A stretch of 64,000 bases of DNA, taken from Flaccisagitta enflata (taxonomy: Eukaryota; Chaetognatha; Sagittoidea; Aphragmophora). The stretch's first letter is position 1, and every line of letters begins with the position of its first letter. The stretch is from assembly GCA_965153355.1 (NCBI GenBank), contig OZ231126.1, positions 64,294,001 through 64,358,000 on the forward strand. Reading direction: 5' to 3'. The notes beneath the pieces were generated by a model that was not told the DNA's origin, searched no databases, and saw only the letters and a list, made by a program, of their open reading frames with translations. Below, in pieces: positions 50,954 through 63,454 of the stretch. The position numbers and the translations under genes are program-made.

Positions 50954-51344
50954 TAGTTTTCAGTCGGCAGCATTTCATTACATTTCCATTACATTTTGAT
51001 CACATAATATCACAAAAAATTTTCAGGACTAGATTAAGGTGATTCGAAAAAATTGAGAATCTTTATATGGCCTGATGCAGAAATCATTAGGAGCCTATAT
51101 TGTCCGGAACCCAACCTCCGGCACCCAGCCTTAGGCTTGTCGGGATCTTACCCTCCTTTTTCCGGAAACGTTTTCTTATCTCTCCATCTCTTTCTGTTTG
51201 ATCAAGAGTGGTTCAAGACTCAGTTCGTGTGCGCGTATTGGCGCGTTTGGGTGTCTATGACTGCGCACGTACACTTGCGATTGGGTGCTTATGCGTGTAC
51301 CTTTGTCTGTCGTGTTCTATTTCTCTCTTTCACTTCCTACATGC

Positions 51345-51520
51345 AGTTAAACCCTGTAATAATGGATGTCAAGGGACCAAAAATCTTTATTTGGTATAGG
51401 CGGATATTCGTTATTGTCAATATAAGAATTGACAGGAAATAACATAAATATTTCTGCTTTAGGCGGATTTCCGTATATCTTGAACCCGTCATAGCGGGGT
51501 GTGGGGTGCTTCTATTTTGC
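51345..51520. repeat. mariner-like MITE fragment
   Basis: CAGTTAAACCCTGTAATAAT and CCCGTCATAGCGGGGTG; GGCGGATATTCG / GGCGGATTTCCG internal repeats. Confidence 0.5.
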
Positions 51521-51929
51521 TCATGCTCATGTAGAGCAGTTGCTTGGTTCGCGTTAAGTTGAAATGACTTCAGCCATCAAGATTTAATGACTAAGTGACC
51601 GACTAACGGGAGCGATTGATAATGTGGCTCGCTTAGTTGTACGAACCTTAACATTTCCTCATTTTAATGACCAATTTAATGATGAGTTTTTTTCTCCCTT
51701 GTCGCTCTCTCACTTGGCTTGAACTGCATTTCTAAATTTCTCCGGTTTCTGTCGCGCAAAAACCGATCAGCTACTCACATGCTACACAAAACCCATTTTC
51801 AACTCGTGTTTTTTTTTCGACTCGTTCTCCCTTTTTTAGCTGATTCATTTTTTTCCGTTCTACTTTTGTTCATTCTTTCATTTTTCATTCTCTCATTCTT
51901 TCTCTCATTCTTTCTCTCATTCTTTCTCT

Positions 51930-52050
51930 CCTTCATTCATTAATTCATTCATTCATTCATTCATTCATTCATTCATTCATTCATTCTTTCATTCATTCAT
52001 TCATTCATTCATTCATTCATGCATTCATTCATTCATTCATTCATTCATTC
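51930..52050. repeat. (ATTC)n microsatellite
   Basis: ~28 ATTC units with TTTC interruptions. Confidence 0.95.
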
Positions 52051-52117
52051 TTTTTTCCTTTTGCGTTTTTTTCTCTTCCGCCCAGACAGAGCAAATTATC
52101 GTCTCGACTGTTTTTTT

Positions 52118-52686
52118 CCTTTTTTGGGCAGCGGCCCCGAAGGGGTCGATGACCTATGCTTTCACACATATGGGGAATTTTCTCCTCCTTCTTCTTCTCC
52201 TCCTCCTCCTTCTCTGTCTCCCCCTCAAATCCCAGTCCTGAGGCCCTTTCTCCTTCTTCTCTGTCACCCCCCTTAAATCCCAGTCTCGAGGCCCAAATTC
52301 CGCTCAAGGCCCAAATTCCAGTCTTGAGGCCCAAATTCCAGTCTCGACACCCAAATTCCAGTTTTGAGGCCTAACTCCTAGCCTGGAGGCCCAAATTCTA
52401 GCCTTAAGGCCAAAATCCTAGCCTGGAGGCCCAGATCCCAGCCTTGGCCTTGAGGCCCAGATCTCAGTTTTGAGGTCCAAATCCCAGCCAAGAGGCTCAA
52501 TCCCAGGAGGAGGAGGAGGAGGAGGAGGAGGAGGAGGAGGAGGAGGAGGAGGAGAAAATTCCCCATATGTGTGAAAGCATAGGAGCCGCTGCCCTGCTCC
52601 CCCCTTAACTTCAAGCACAACCTACTCAGGCAGGGCACGGGTACCGCTGAACATCTGACGCTTTTGCGACTATTGTCACCTTACCT
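52118..52686. mobile_element. GC-rich foldback element, copy 5
   Basis: TTTTGGGCAGCGGCCCCGAA, ACACATATGGGGAATTTTCT mirrored by AGAAAATTCCCCATATGTGT, spacer of GGCCCAAATTCCAG(C/T)-type units and (AGG)16, end GGGTACCGCTGAACATCTGA. Confidence 0.8.
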
Positions 52687-52865
52687 TGCCAAAAGTGACA
52701 ATTTTGTTCGAATATTGACTTTTAAAACCTCTAATTGAGCGGAATCCATTTTTTTTTCACCTCTGCTTTTAAAAGGCGTATTAATTCATCAAACGAACAT
52801 GCCGTGACTGTCAGCCACTCTTCAGGAGCGGATTCGGTTCATCCATTCCTCAGACAATAATAGAA

Positions 52866-53013
52866 AACAAGGCCGGATACACGGCAATCCAGTCGCGGAC
52901 GTTTGTGCAGGAGCATTAATGCGAAAACCACTCGCAATTTTAGAAATATTTGTTACGGAAGGACCGACCGACCGACACGGCAAGGTGTAGAGTCGCGTGT
53001 CCTTGACTAAAAA
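52866..53013 (+). mobile_element. hairpin-ended element, type A with GGAC arm
   Basis: AACAAGGCCGGATACACGGC, CAGTCGCGGACG, (ACCG)n, AGTCGCGTGTCCTTGACT, AAAAA. Confidence 0.85.
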
Positions 53014-53550
53014 GTTTGAGAAAAAAAAACCTAGGTGTTTGTCCATGATAGCGATGGTTGCGTGTATCACATTGCCCCTCAATTACTGGTTTTGAATGTG
53101 GATATGCGTTTTACCTGGCTTCCAGTATTTCTTTTCCTCGCATACTCTCTTGCTGTCTGTACATCTTCATACACATGTCTGACATCCTGCCTGCCTGCAA
53201 TTTCTGATTCGTAGTTAGTTCTGTTGTTTCTTTCGCTCTGTCTTGATTTTCTTATATTCTTTGTTTCTGCGTTTCTTTGTTTCTTTGTCTCTATTTCGGT
53301 ATTCCATTCATGTCTGTTCTATTTTGTTCTGTCCTGCCCACCGTTTTCATCAAATTCTTCCCACCCCCAGCTTTCCCACATTTCTTAACCATCCATTTGC
53401 CCAAATAGTATAAATTTTCGCTTCAACCTGATGTCACCCTTTCATCCCATCAAGGTTTTTTTTTCATTTACCGGAACTCACCGAAGGCCACGCCATCTTT
53501 TTACTGCTATCCATTCTTTTTCCATTTTATTCTCGCACTATTTTTTCTTT
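53014..53550. other. no feature recognised
   Basis: T/C-rich unique-looking sequence without exon-like frames. Confidence 0.35.
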
Positions 53551-53554
53551 CTTT

Positions 53555-53650
53555 CATTTTAGTCAGGTGCTGCGCGATTCTACCGGTCGTTGATTCGTTG
53601 GGCGGCTTGTTGATCCGTTGGTGCGCGTGCGTCTGTAATAACACATGCTC
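53555..53650 (-). repeat. type A hairpin-ended element fragment
   Basis: TTTTAGTCAGGTGCTGCGCGAT, GGTCGTTGATTCGTTGGGC. Confidence 0.5.
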
Positions 53651-53919
53651 AACAATAAGGCGGAAAAACGTTTTTACATACACTGTATGTTATACAGTTC
53701 CAGTTGACCCAGTAAGATGAAGCAGGGGTGTATATAGTTGAGCGGCTTTTGATTTTATACCCCCCCCCCTGCCTTTGATTTTCTTCCCCACAACGCGTCG
53801 CAACCTATTTTAAAATCTATGGTTTTCTTCCCCAGAAAGCAATAAAACAGTATATATGAGGTGAAAATAGTGTTAAATTGTGTTGTAGTAATCAAATATT
53901 ACCTTTCTCCTTTCTTTAT

Positions 53920-53970
53920 GTCTGTCTGTCTGTCTGTCAGTCTGTCTGTCTGTCTGTCTTTCTTTTATTT

Positions 53971-54030
<60 letters not shown>

Positions 54031-54031
54031 T
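53920..54031. repeat. (TGTC)n(TTTC)n microsatellite
   Basis: Same compound arrangement as 31735-31876. Confidence 0.95.
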
Positions 54032-54195
54032 TTCTTTCTTTCTTTTTGTTCCTTTCTTGTTGGACCATAAAGAAAAAGAAGGATGTGATAAAGAAGATTA
54101 AAGTCCTTGGAGACTGAACCGAGGATAAGAGAAAACCTTTACATCCTGATTGTCCTCCGTTGGAGTGGTCGTCCGAAAAAGTTGTTATCGTCGTC

Positions 54196-54725
<530 letters not shown>

Positions 54726-55091
54726 TTGCTGTTACAGACTTCGTCAATTTCATTTCCGACCTCATTGTCACTGTCGCAATCGTCAACCACTTCTACTATG
54801 TATGTCCTCTTCACCCTCTCCGTCGTCAGCGTCATCACCGCCGTTGTCATCACTTTTGTCGTCACTGTCGTCGCTTCGATATTGTCTTCTTACTGCTGCT
54901 GGCTTAAATTGACGAAGGTAAAAAAATGAATGGGAAAATGGAAAAAGGGAGAGAAAAAAATGATCAAGTTGGATTTATTTCCTTGGATCACATCTTCTTC
55001 TTCCCCCCACCCCACCTCTCTCTCCTGTAAGATATAGATTAAGGAAGATATTGATATAAACACAACCAACACTTAAGACCTATAGTTGAGG

Positions 55092-55259
55092 TTCACTAGA
55101 GCGCCTGCAAAGGGACATAGCAAAATTATGCCTTACGGTAAAGAAGCTTTATTGCCAACATAGAAGTAACTACATAATCACTTGTGGGACAGTAAGTTGC
55201 ATACCTTGTGGGTGGGCATGCCTTACAAGCGGGTGCCCTTTAGCGGCGCTCTACTGTAT
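55092..55259. mobile_element. ~168 bp MITE
   Basis: CTAGAGCGCCTGCAAAGGG and CCCTTTAGCGGCGCTCTA inverted ends. Confidence 0.6.
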
Positions 55260-55493
55260 AAACTAAAGGTTTCATGTTGCAGTTGTGATTGTGTTTCGAT
55301 AAAAGTGTACTGTATGTGAGTGTGTGTGTGGCCTGGGGGAGAGGGTTGTGCGCCTCTGCTCGCCCGCCCGCGACGATATATTGAAAGCCCTGGTTACATA
55401 TTTTTAACTTTTCTCAGAAGGGTCATTGATCTTCAGTTTTCCAATTGACACGGATTAGAAATATTCGAGAATGTTAACTCTTTATTTTAGATA

Positions 55494-55688
55494 AACAAGG
55501 CCGGATACACGGCAACCGAAGTCGCGTGCGGGTGGGCAGGGGCCATATTTGAGGTCACTAGGCAACGTGGGCAGGAGTAGTGAGGTCCAAGAAATAAAAT
55601 CATAAAAAAAAGTAAAGTGTGACCGACCGTCCGACCGACCGACCGACGGACAAAGCGGGTTGTAGAGTCGCGTGCACGCGACTAAAAA
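55494..55688 (+). mobile_element. hairpin-ended element, type A, reference copy
   Basis: AACAAGGCCGGATACACGGC, AAGTCGCGTGCGGGTGGGC, ATATTTGAGGTCACTAGG, (ACCG)n, CGGGTTGTAGAG, AGTCGCGTGCACGCGACT, AAAAA. 195 bp. Confidence 0.9.
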
Positions 55689-55791
55689 CACCCGTACAGA
55701 CCGAAGAGCTCAGAAACTTGATGCGTATTAACACACAGTGGATCTCTTCTGCAAGCTTTGATAAATGATATTGTCCAGGCCATTGTAACTA

Positions 55792-56420
55792 TACAGTGCG
55801 GCTCATAAAAAAGTTTCCAGCAGTTTGGAAGCTAGTAATTTTAATTGTAATCACTTTAAACAATTAAAATCCATGAGATTTTTAAACTTTTTCAAAAACT
55901 CTACAAATCTAGTCCAACACCATTTATGTGACTCAAATTGTTAAAAAACTATAAAGGTACAAAGATGATAAGCAATTTACTTCTGCTTGGAAGCGAACAG
56001 CCTTTGACAGAACACAAGGTTGATCTTGTTTTCTTTAAATATATAGAAAACGATCTATGATTCATATATCATATCCATGACCATTTTAAAGAGCTTCAAA
56101 AACTCTACAAATCTAGACCAAGCAGAAGCTTGTGGCTTGATTCGTTTTGAAATGACATAAGTTTAAAATAAACTAGTCATGTTTTTTATAAGGCAAAATA
56201 TCACATTTTTTTGCTCCCTTTTCCCAAGGCAATTTTGATATGTACTACTTCAAATCAATGTCACGCCTAAACGGAAAGAGCTAGAAATCTGGGATTGAAC
56301 TCAAATTGAAGAAAATAAAAAAATCTTTCAATAATCTCACTGATAAATTACTTTTATCATTTATAAAACCTGCAAAATGTTAATGACAAAGCTGGAAACT
56401 TTTTTATGAATCTCACTGTA
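55792..56420 (-). mobile_element. Tc1/mariner-like MITE, copy 2
   Basis: TACAGTGCGGCTCATAAAAA and TTTTTATGAATCTCACTGTA; reverse complement of 9824-10446. Confidence 0.85.
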
Positions 56421-56523
56421 GATCTTGGAATCGATACAAAGACGCGAGCAAATGTGGTCAACGCATTTGACAGCATGAACAAAGAGCATGTCATCATATC
56501 CACGCTCTGATATTAAAGAATAA

Positions 56524-56716
56524 GGGGGCGTTTGTAGTCAAAGACGATCGCGTTTTGAAAGGGCCACTCGGTCGCTCGCTACGTTCGTTCGCTCGCACCG
56601 CTCCGCTCACTCCGCTCACTCACTCTGCAGCGCTACGCTTCAATACGCTCGCTTCGCTCGCTTGCTGCGTTCACGGGCTCGCTCACTCACTTCGCTCAGT
56701 CACCAGAAACACGCCC
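56524..56716. mobile_element. Harbinger-like MITE
   Basis: GGGGGCGTTTGTAGTCAAAG and CACCAGAAACACGCCC ends, interior CGCTCGCTCACTC array. Confidence 0.6.
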
Positions 56717-56974
56717 TTAGAGGCGTAAAAAAGTTCCTGTCGATAATAGAATCCTAGATTTCTATTCAATTGCCCTTTTCAGTCGCTCCTCTGTTTTGTG
56801 TCACCTTCACGTACATCAAGTAGAGACGGGACACGAAACACCTTCAAATCACTGAGATCTATCGTAGAAAAACGTCTAAATTGCGTGTGGAAATGAGTTT
56901 GATATACATAAAATAATTAGCATCTACTTAGTTAAAAGCAGTTTATATGTTAACACAAGCAGAAATATGTCAAA

Positions 56975-57075
56975 ATACACCTGAGACGATCAAGCACTAC
57001 TGAAAAAAAAATAAGAAAAAATACACCTGAGACGATCAAGCACTACTGAAAAAAAAAATAAGAAAAAATATGAAA
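56975..57075. repeat. ~50 bp tandem duplication
   Basis: Two copies of ACACCTGAGACGATCAAGCA plus an A-rich tail. Confidence 0.85.
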
Positions 57076-57163
57076 AGCAATCCTGAGAAATGCCAAAAAA
57101 TTTTTTTCAACTTTCAACAAATAGAAGGTCTCAAACTCTCAATATTCACGCGATTCACATATA

Positions 57164-58127
57164 TAACCTTGGCGACAAAAAAAATGGCGGATTTTTCAAA
57201 ACAGATTCTATCTACCTTAATCAAATAAAAACTTATCAAAATTGGTGATGGTTAGAAAGCTCTTCGAAAGATCTTTCATTTGAGTCGTGTCTGGAATTTT
57301 TAACTCAAACGGTTTAGAAGCTACAGCAGTTTGAACATGACTACTCCATTTCTGCTCAAATGTCATGTCAAGAATGAGTGATAAAGAACAATCATCTTAA
57401 AACCATAGTAAAAATTCTCTGATTTTTATGAAAATTGAACTGGAAGCGCTGAATACCTCCCTCTGACAGCTCCTCAAAAATTTTAAAAATCGGACAATTT
57501 TTTCTATCATTTTCATTATGAGAAAGATCTTGAAGTCTTCTAGAAATCTGAGCGTCAATGAGATAACAACATGGTTTTTTTGAAGGATTTTTATTATCAA
57601 GTTTTGACAAAAATCATATCAAATTCATGATGGTTTTGAAGCTCTGAGAATAATGTTCAAGTTGGAACAGCACAGGAGAGGTTTTATCTATTCAGCAGTG
57701 AAGTAAATGCAATAACAGCAAACCACTTTAGTTTTAGTATATTCTATTGAGATCTAGCATATAAAATTATGAAAACCCAAGTAAAAATCATCCAATTAGC
57801 ATGAAAATTGAAGTGATATCAGAAGACACGCACCTGAACTACCACCTAAAATTTTGTAGAAATCGGACCAAAACTTCCATCATTTTTTTAGATTTTAACT
57901 TTTTTCAAATTCCCTTCTATGGAGTCATGGGCAGTCCAGAAAAGGAGTAGTCATGTTCAAATTGCTATAGCTTCTAAACCGTTTGAGTTAAAATTTTCGG
58001 ACATGACTCAAATAAAAGATCTTTCAAAGAGCTTTCTAACCATCACCGATTTTAATAAGTTTTTCTTTAATTGAGGTAGATAGAATCTGTTTTAAAAATC
58101 CGCCATTTTTTTTTGTCGCTAAGGTTA
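57164..58127. mobile_element. ~964 bp foldback element
   Basis: TAACCTTGGCGACAAAAAAA and TTTTTTTTGTCGCTAAGGTTA ends, arms of ~200 bp (ATGGCGGATTTTTCAAAACA, CTTCTAAACCGTTTGAGTTA). Confidence 0.8.
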
Positions 58128-58759
58128 TGTGATAGAGGACACAAAATGCTGTTGAGAACTGTTTTCAGAAAATATTTTCTCCGATGCGCACCCTAAGTAG
58201 GCCACTGACTAAATGTAAATAAATGTAATAAATGTCATCTCCACGTTTTACCATTCTCAAGAACTGTCCATGAGCTCCAAAGCCACATGTTTGTTTTGTC
58301 AAAAAATGTTCGGGAAGTGCAAGTTCCAGGGGGTCAAAGGTCAGGGGGTTTAACTATGATCCCCCACGGGGTCAAAATTTCGAAGTTGTCAAAATCAAAA
58401 ACTGATTGCTGATTTGGATTCCTCTCAAAAAAGTAGCAAAAGAAAGTGCTCTTCTTTTTTTCATTTCTCTTTTTAAGTGGGTCAAAACTGGGGTTAAAGG
58501 TCACAAGTGACCCCAATCTGACCTCACGAGAGGTCAAAAATATACACGCGGATAATCAAAATTCTGGGACCAGTTTTGGAATCCTCATGAAAAATGATTT
58601 GATAGTTATTACTGTCAATTTTAGATTTTCCCAGAAAATGTCTGTGAAAAATGATATTAGCAATTGAAAAATTACCAAAATATGACTTCATAAAAAAAGG
58701 CAAAACAACAAAATGTAATTCATATACAGTTGAACCCTGCTCTCCTAACATTTCTTGTT

Positions 58760-59189
58760 GGAAAAAAGTCGAATTACGTAATTCGACTTTTTGAAACGTA
58801 GGGGAGAAATAAAGTTTTCCATTTTCGGTTTGGGGCAATTTTAGAAAGTTGTGCAGTTTTTGGGCTGGGATGATACATTTTTTGATACTCACAGCTAAGA
58901 AAGAGCTTATTTTTCTCTTTCAAATGGCGCCAACCAGAAGTCTCTACGATCAATAGTTTAGAAGTTATGAATTTTTTAATCTTTTTTTATTCTTTCGCAT
59001 TTTCGCGAAAATCGATATTTTTCATTGATCCCATTTTTTCGGTCTTATGTAACAATAGAGAAGAGTAAACATGTTACGCAAATTGACCCTGACTTTTATA
59101 TAGCATTGATATTTTATTCTGCTTGAAGAAGAGGAGAGAGAGGGAGAGAGCAGGGAGAGAGACAGGAGAGAGGGAGAGCAGAGACAGAG

Positions 59190-59266
<77 letters not shown>

Positions 59267-59413
59267 CGCAAGGAAAAACCGCACAGATTGAATAATAAAA
59301 ACAGACAATCAACCAGACATCATGAAATGCACACACAGAAGAACAAGCACTGAAAAAAGAGACTTCCATTTACGACTTTTTTCCGGTCGGCGATTAGCCG
59401 CCTTTATTGGTAG
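58760..59413 (+). mobile_element. type E hairpin-ended element, copy 4
   Basis: GGAAAAAAGTCGAATTACG / CGTAATTCGACTTTTTG hairpin, (GA)n(CA)n at 59130-59262 inside, TACGACTTTTTTCC, then CGGCGATTAGCCG hairpin. Confidence 0.8.
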
Positions 59414-59576
59414 ATTTACACTCAACTAGGGCCGCTGAAAATGACAAAATGCGGAATAAGTTATGGCGTTTGCGGTCTACCCTCAATAATCTCATATAAG
59501 AAAATCATAAAACCGTCGGCCCGCATAATTGTTATTTTAGGGTGATATTGCAATTTTGCCGCATTTGCGGTCGCTA

Positions 59577-59800
59577 CGGTTTTCAGAAGCGGACACTTTA
59601 CAAGAGGCTTTGTCCGTCCATCCTTCCGTAAGTTCGTTACGCCTTATGAATCGCGGTTTTCGGCACTTTTATGCTGTCTCGTAACGCGCGTTCAGGTACT
59701 TTTGTGAATTTTTGTGTGGGGTTAGGGGATTGGGGTGTGGATGGGGGTTGGGTACCCCTGCCCACCCCACCGCAACGATATTGTGATTTGTGACTTGTTC
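59577..59800 (-). mobile_element. type B element, degenerate
   Basis: AGAAGCGGACACTTTACAAG, AGGCTTTGTCCGTCC, GGGGTGTGGATGGGGGTTGG, CCCCTGCCCA, GCAACGATATTGTGATTTGT. Confidence 0.65.
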
Positions 59801-59840
59801 TCTGTCACTGTCTTTGGCTGCAGCGCCTGGCATCTCCATT

Positions 59841-59845
<5 letters not shown>

Positions 59846-59893
<48 letters not shown>
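59846..59893. repeat. (CT)n microsatellite
   Basis: 24 CT units. Confidence 0.95.
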
Positions 59894-59894
<1 letters not shown>

Positions 59895-60219
59895 ATGTCT
59901 CCTGTCCAATAATCACCAATTAACAACTTTTCAAGAGAAAGAAATGGAAAAGTTCCTATCATCGTTGGGGGGTAAGTTGCTGTGACCAGAAACCTGAACG
60001 AATACTAGTCTAAAATCCCATGAGCTCCAGCTTTACACATGTGCCAAAAGATTTGGCTCCAAATGCATTCTGATGGACGTCTTATAGCGGATGATCAAAC
60101 CGATATAAGACTGACCTATGGGTACAGGCGCTTCCTCGCAGAGGACTGACGATGTTCCCAGAACTACAACTCTGGAGTTATGATTCAATTGTTATCTGTA
60201 TTTTCTCTCAATCTCTTCC

Positions 60220-60293
60220 CCCTCTCTCTCTTTTCCCCCCTCTCTCTCACTTTTCCCCCTCTCTCTCTCTTCCCCCCTCTCTTCCTCTCTTCT

Positions 60294-60352
<59 letters not shown>
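60220..60352. repeat. (CT)n / TTCCCC compound repeat
   Basis: CT blocks separated by TTTTCCCCC, then ~26 CT units. Confidence 0.9.
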
Positions 60353-60354
<2 letters not shown>

Positions 60355-60423
60355 AAAATGTAACATAAGGGCAATGTATTTCCACTTTCATAAAGTAATT
60401 ATTCTACAATTGTATAATGTTTT

Positions 60424-61277
<854 letters not shown>

Positions 61278-61658
61278 TCCCAGTGCAAGAATAAACAAGA
61301 GATCGTATTCAAGTCTTCCAAATCATTTTTTCTGGTCAAAACACAGGTAGGAGAGATGGAAAGTCAGCTTTGAAATGAAGCAACCAACAGACAGACGGAC
61401 AGACAGTTAGACCGACTGACAGTTGGCCGATCTGATGGATAGAGTGCGGCGTACAGTCGCGTATGAAAACTTTGAAGGGGAAGCGGTTGACCGGATAGAA
61501 CGGCTAAAACACTCTAATCAGGCGCGTAGGACTAGGGCATGCTGGGCATGCAATGGCATGCCCTGTTGCCGGGACTGAAGTTGTCGGGACACCAATCTCT
61601 TAAAAAAAAAGAAAGAAGGGAGGAGGAAGGAGAAGGAAGAAGAAGGAAAAAAGAAGGA

Positions 61659-61719
61659 AACAAGTACCCCGGGGGTACAACGATGCGTCCACATGCGGCT
61701 TAGCTTGTTAATGACAACT

Positions 61720-61809
<90 letters not shown>

Positions 61810-61982
61810 ATTGCATCAGCCCATTGTCAGAACCTAAAATGATGAAATCGACTTTGCCAACGTTTGCGATCGTTTGCGATTGTTTTCAACTCGAGTGTGA
61901 CGGACCGGCGGACCGACCGACGGATGGATGGACGGACGGACGGACAAAGCCTCTTATAGAGATGCGTAGACGCATCTAAAAA
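61659..61982 (+). mobile_element. hairpin-ended element, type C, with internal (CT)n
   Basis: AACAAGTACCCCGGGGGTAC hairpin, AACGATGCGTCC, (CT)41 at 61724-61806, (ACGG)n, AGATGCGTAGACGCATCT, AAAAA. Confidence 0.85.
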
Positions 61983-61992
61983 GAAAAAAAAA

Positions 61993-62430
61993 CTAGTCAT
62001 CCAAGGATCGCACATGGCCAGCGGTACCACATGCCCTGCTTGGAGTGATCAGCTGCAGAAGTGGAGTGAGAGCAGGGCAGCGGCCCCAAAGGGCCGATGT
62101 CCTGTAGGACACATTAGTGAATTTACAGACATCCTGAGAAGGCACATTTGATGCCTTTGGGGCTACTTTCCTTGTTATTCAATGAGAACATTGATTTTTT
62201 TCCATTTCACTGTCAATTTTCCATGTTATTCAATCTGAATTTTGCATTTATTTTGAAATTTTGTCAATTTTCCATGTTATGCAGTAGGGATTTCCCTTAC
62301 TTTTAACTTCTAATAAATTTTCCATGTTATTCAATGGGAATGTCAGACAGACAAATGTACGGACAGACATCTGGAAATTCACCCCTGTGTCCTACAGGAC
62401 ATTGGCCCTTTGGGGCCGCTGCCCAAAAAG
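61993..62430. mobile_element. GC-rich foldback element, copy 6
   Basis: CTAGTCATCCAAGGATCGCA, GCAGGGCAGCGGCCCCAAAG, GATGTCCTGTAGGACACA, mirrored at 62372-62430. The spacer repeats TTTTCCATGTTATTCAAT. Confidence 0.8.
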
Positions 62431-62470
62431 GAAAAAAAGAAAGAAAGGAAAAAAAAGTAGACAGACAGAC

Positions 62471-62476
<6 letters not shown>

Positions 62477-62505
<29 letters not shown>
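62477..62505. repeat. (GA)n microsatellite
   Basis: 14 GA units after GACA repeats. Confidence 0.9.
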
Positions 62506-62508
<3 letters not shown>

Positions 62509-62815
62509 GTTAAGTTTCTGTTGGGACACTAAATTTGTCGGACACTAATTAGGGGGTTGCATGCCCTAAAAATCTAATGCTCTAATGGACCAAGAGTAAT
62601 GGAAATCCGCTTATATCGAACTTAAAATATTAGTCCCTTTTGGTTATTTCTTTTTTTTCCTTTGTTGGTAATAATGGATATCTGTTAAAAATAAAAATCC
62701 ATGGATGGGACAGTTACAACGGATAGAACAGCTAAAACGCTCTAATGGATCCAAGAGTAATGGAAATCCGCCTATATCGAATTTAAGGTACTAGTCCCTT
62801 TTGGTTACCTATTTC

Positions 62816-63023
62816 TTTTTAGATGCGTCCATGCATCTCTATAAGAGGCTTTGTCTGTCCATCCGTCTTTCTGTTGGTCCGTTGGTCCGTTGGTCCGTTG
62901 TGAGCACGAGTCATATATGGTGAAAACTCAAGGAAATCACGCAAAATGTTAACTGATTGCATCATTCCACATAACGAGCTAAGCAGCATGTGGACACATC
63001 GTTGTACCCCCGGGGTACTTGTT
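62816..63023 (-). mobile_element. hairpin-ended element, type C, with ATTTC target repeats
   Basis: TTTTTAGATGCGTCCATGCATCT, AGAGGCTTTGTCTGTCC, (GTCC/GTTG)n, TGGACACATCGTTG, GTACCCCCGGGGTAC, TTGTT. ATTTC flanks both sides (62811-62815, 63024-63028). Confidence 0.88.
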
Positions 63024-63117
63024 ATTTCCTTTGTTGGCAATCAGGGGCGTATTTGACGGGGCGTCAGGGGCAGCATCTGCTGGCCTTTTTGTTGGGGTAC
63101 AAATCCCATCGGAACAC

Positions 63118-63121
<4 letters not shown>

Positions 63122-63170
<49 letters not shown>
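63122..63170. repeat. (GA)n microsatellite
   Basis: ~24 GA units. Confidence 0.95.
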
Positions 63171-63173
<3 letters not shown>

Positions 63174-63308
63174 CAAAATGTTTCCAACTATAATACAATG
63201 GGGTTAAGATCAATCTACAGAGCCTATTCATCCCCTCGGCCATTCATTTAGTTGAGGTATTAAGTATTGTATTTCGAATTCAAAATATTAGTCCCTTTTG
63301 GTCATTCC

Positions 63309-63454
63309 TTTTTAGTCGCAGACACGTAACTCTACACCTTGGTGTGTCGGTCGGTAGGTCGGTCTGTACGTCGGTCGGAAGGTCACATTTTTGAATTCCG
63401 AGCAGTTTTTGCATTAACCGTCCGCGACTGAATTGCCGTGTATCCGGCCTTGTT
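63309..63454 (-). mobile_element. hairpin-ended element, type A with GTCCGC arm
   Basis: TTTTTAGTCGCAGACACG, (GGTC/GGTA)n, GTCCGCGACTGAATTGCC, GTGTATCCGGCCTTGTT. Inserted at the same position of the host repeat as 62816-63023. Confidence 0.85.

Larger units (their letters stand above)
61519..62579. mobile_element. ~1.06 kb insertion with CTCTAAT duplication
   Basis: CTCTAAT flanks both sides (61512-61518, 62580-62586). An uninterrupted version of the target is at 62730-62770. The insertion contains a type C element, a GC foldback element and (GA)n. Confidence 0.7.

Noticed and set aside
55494-55688. Classical Helitron ends (TC...CTRR with A/T insertion site)
   Set aside because: No 5' TC; CTAA follows the hairpin directly; possible short target duplications at 62811/63024 and 41196/41330 argue against. 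A Helentron/HINE-like relation is kept as inference only.
59953-59982. ATG GAA AAG TTC... followed by GTAAGT as a start exon
   Set aside because: Only about ten codons; Kozak context and donor are acceptable but chance occurrence cannot be excluded.
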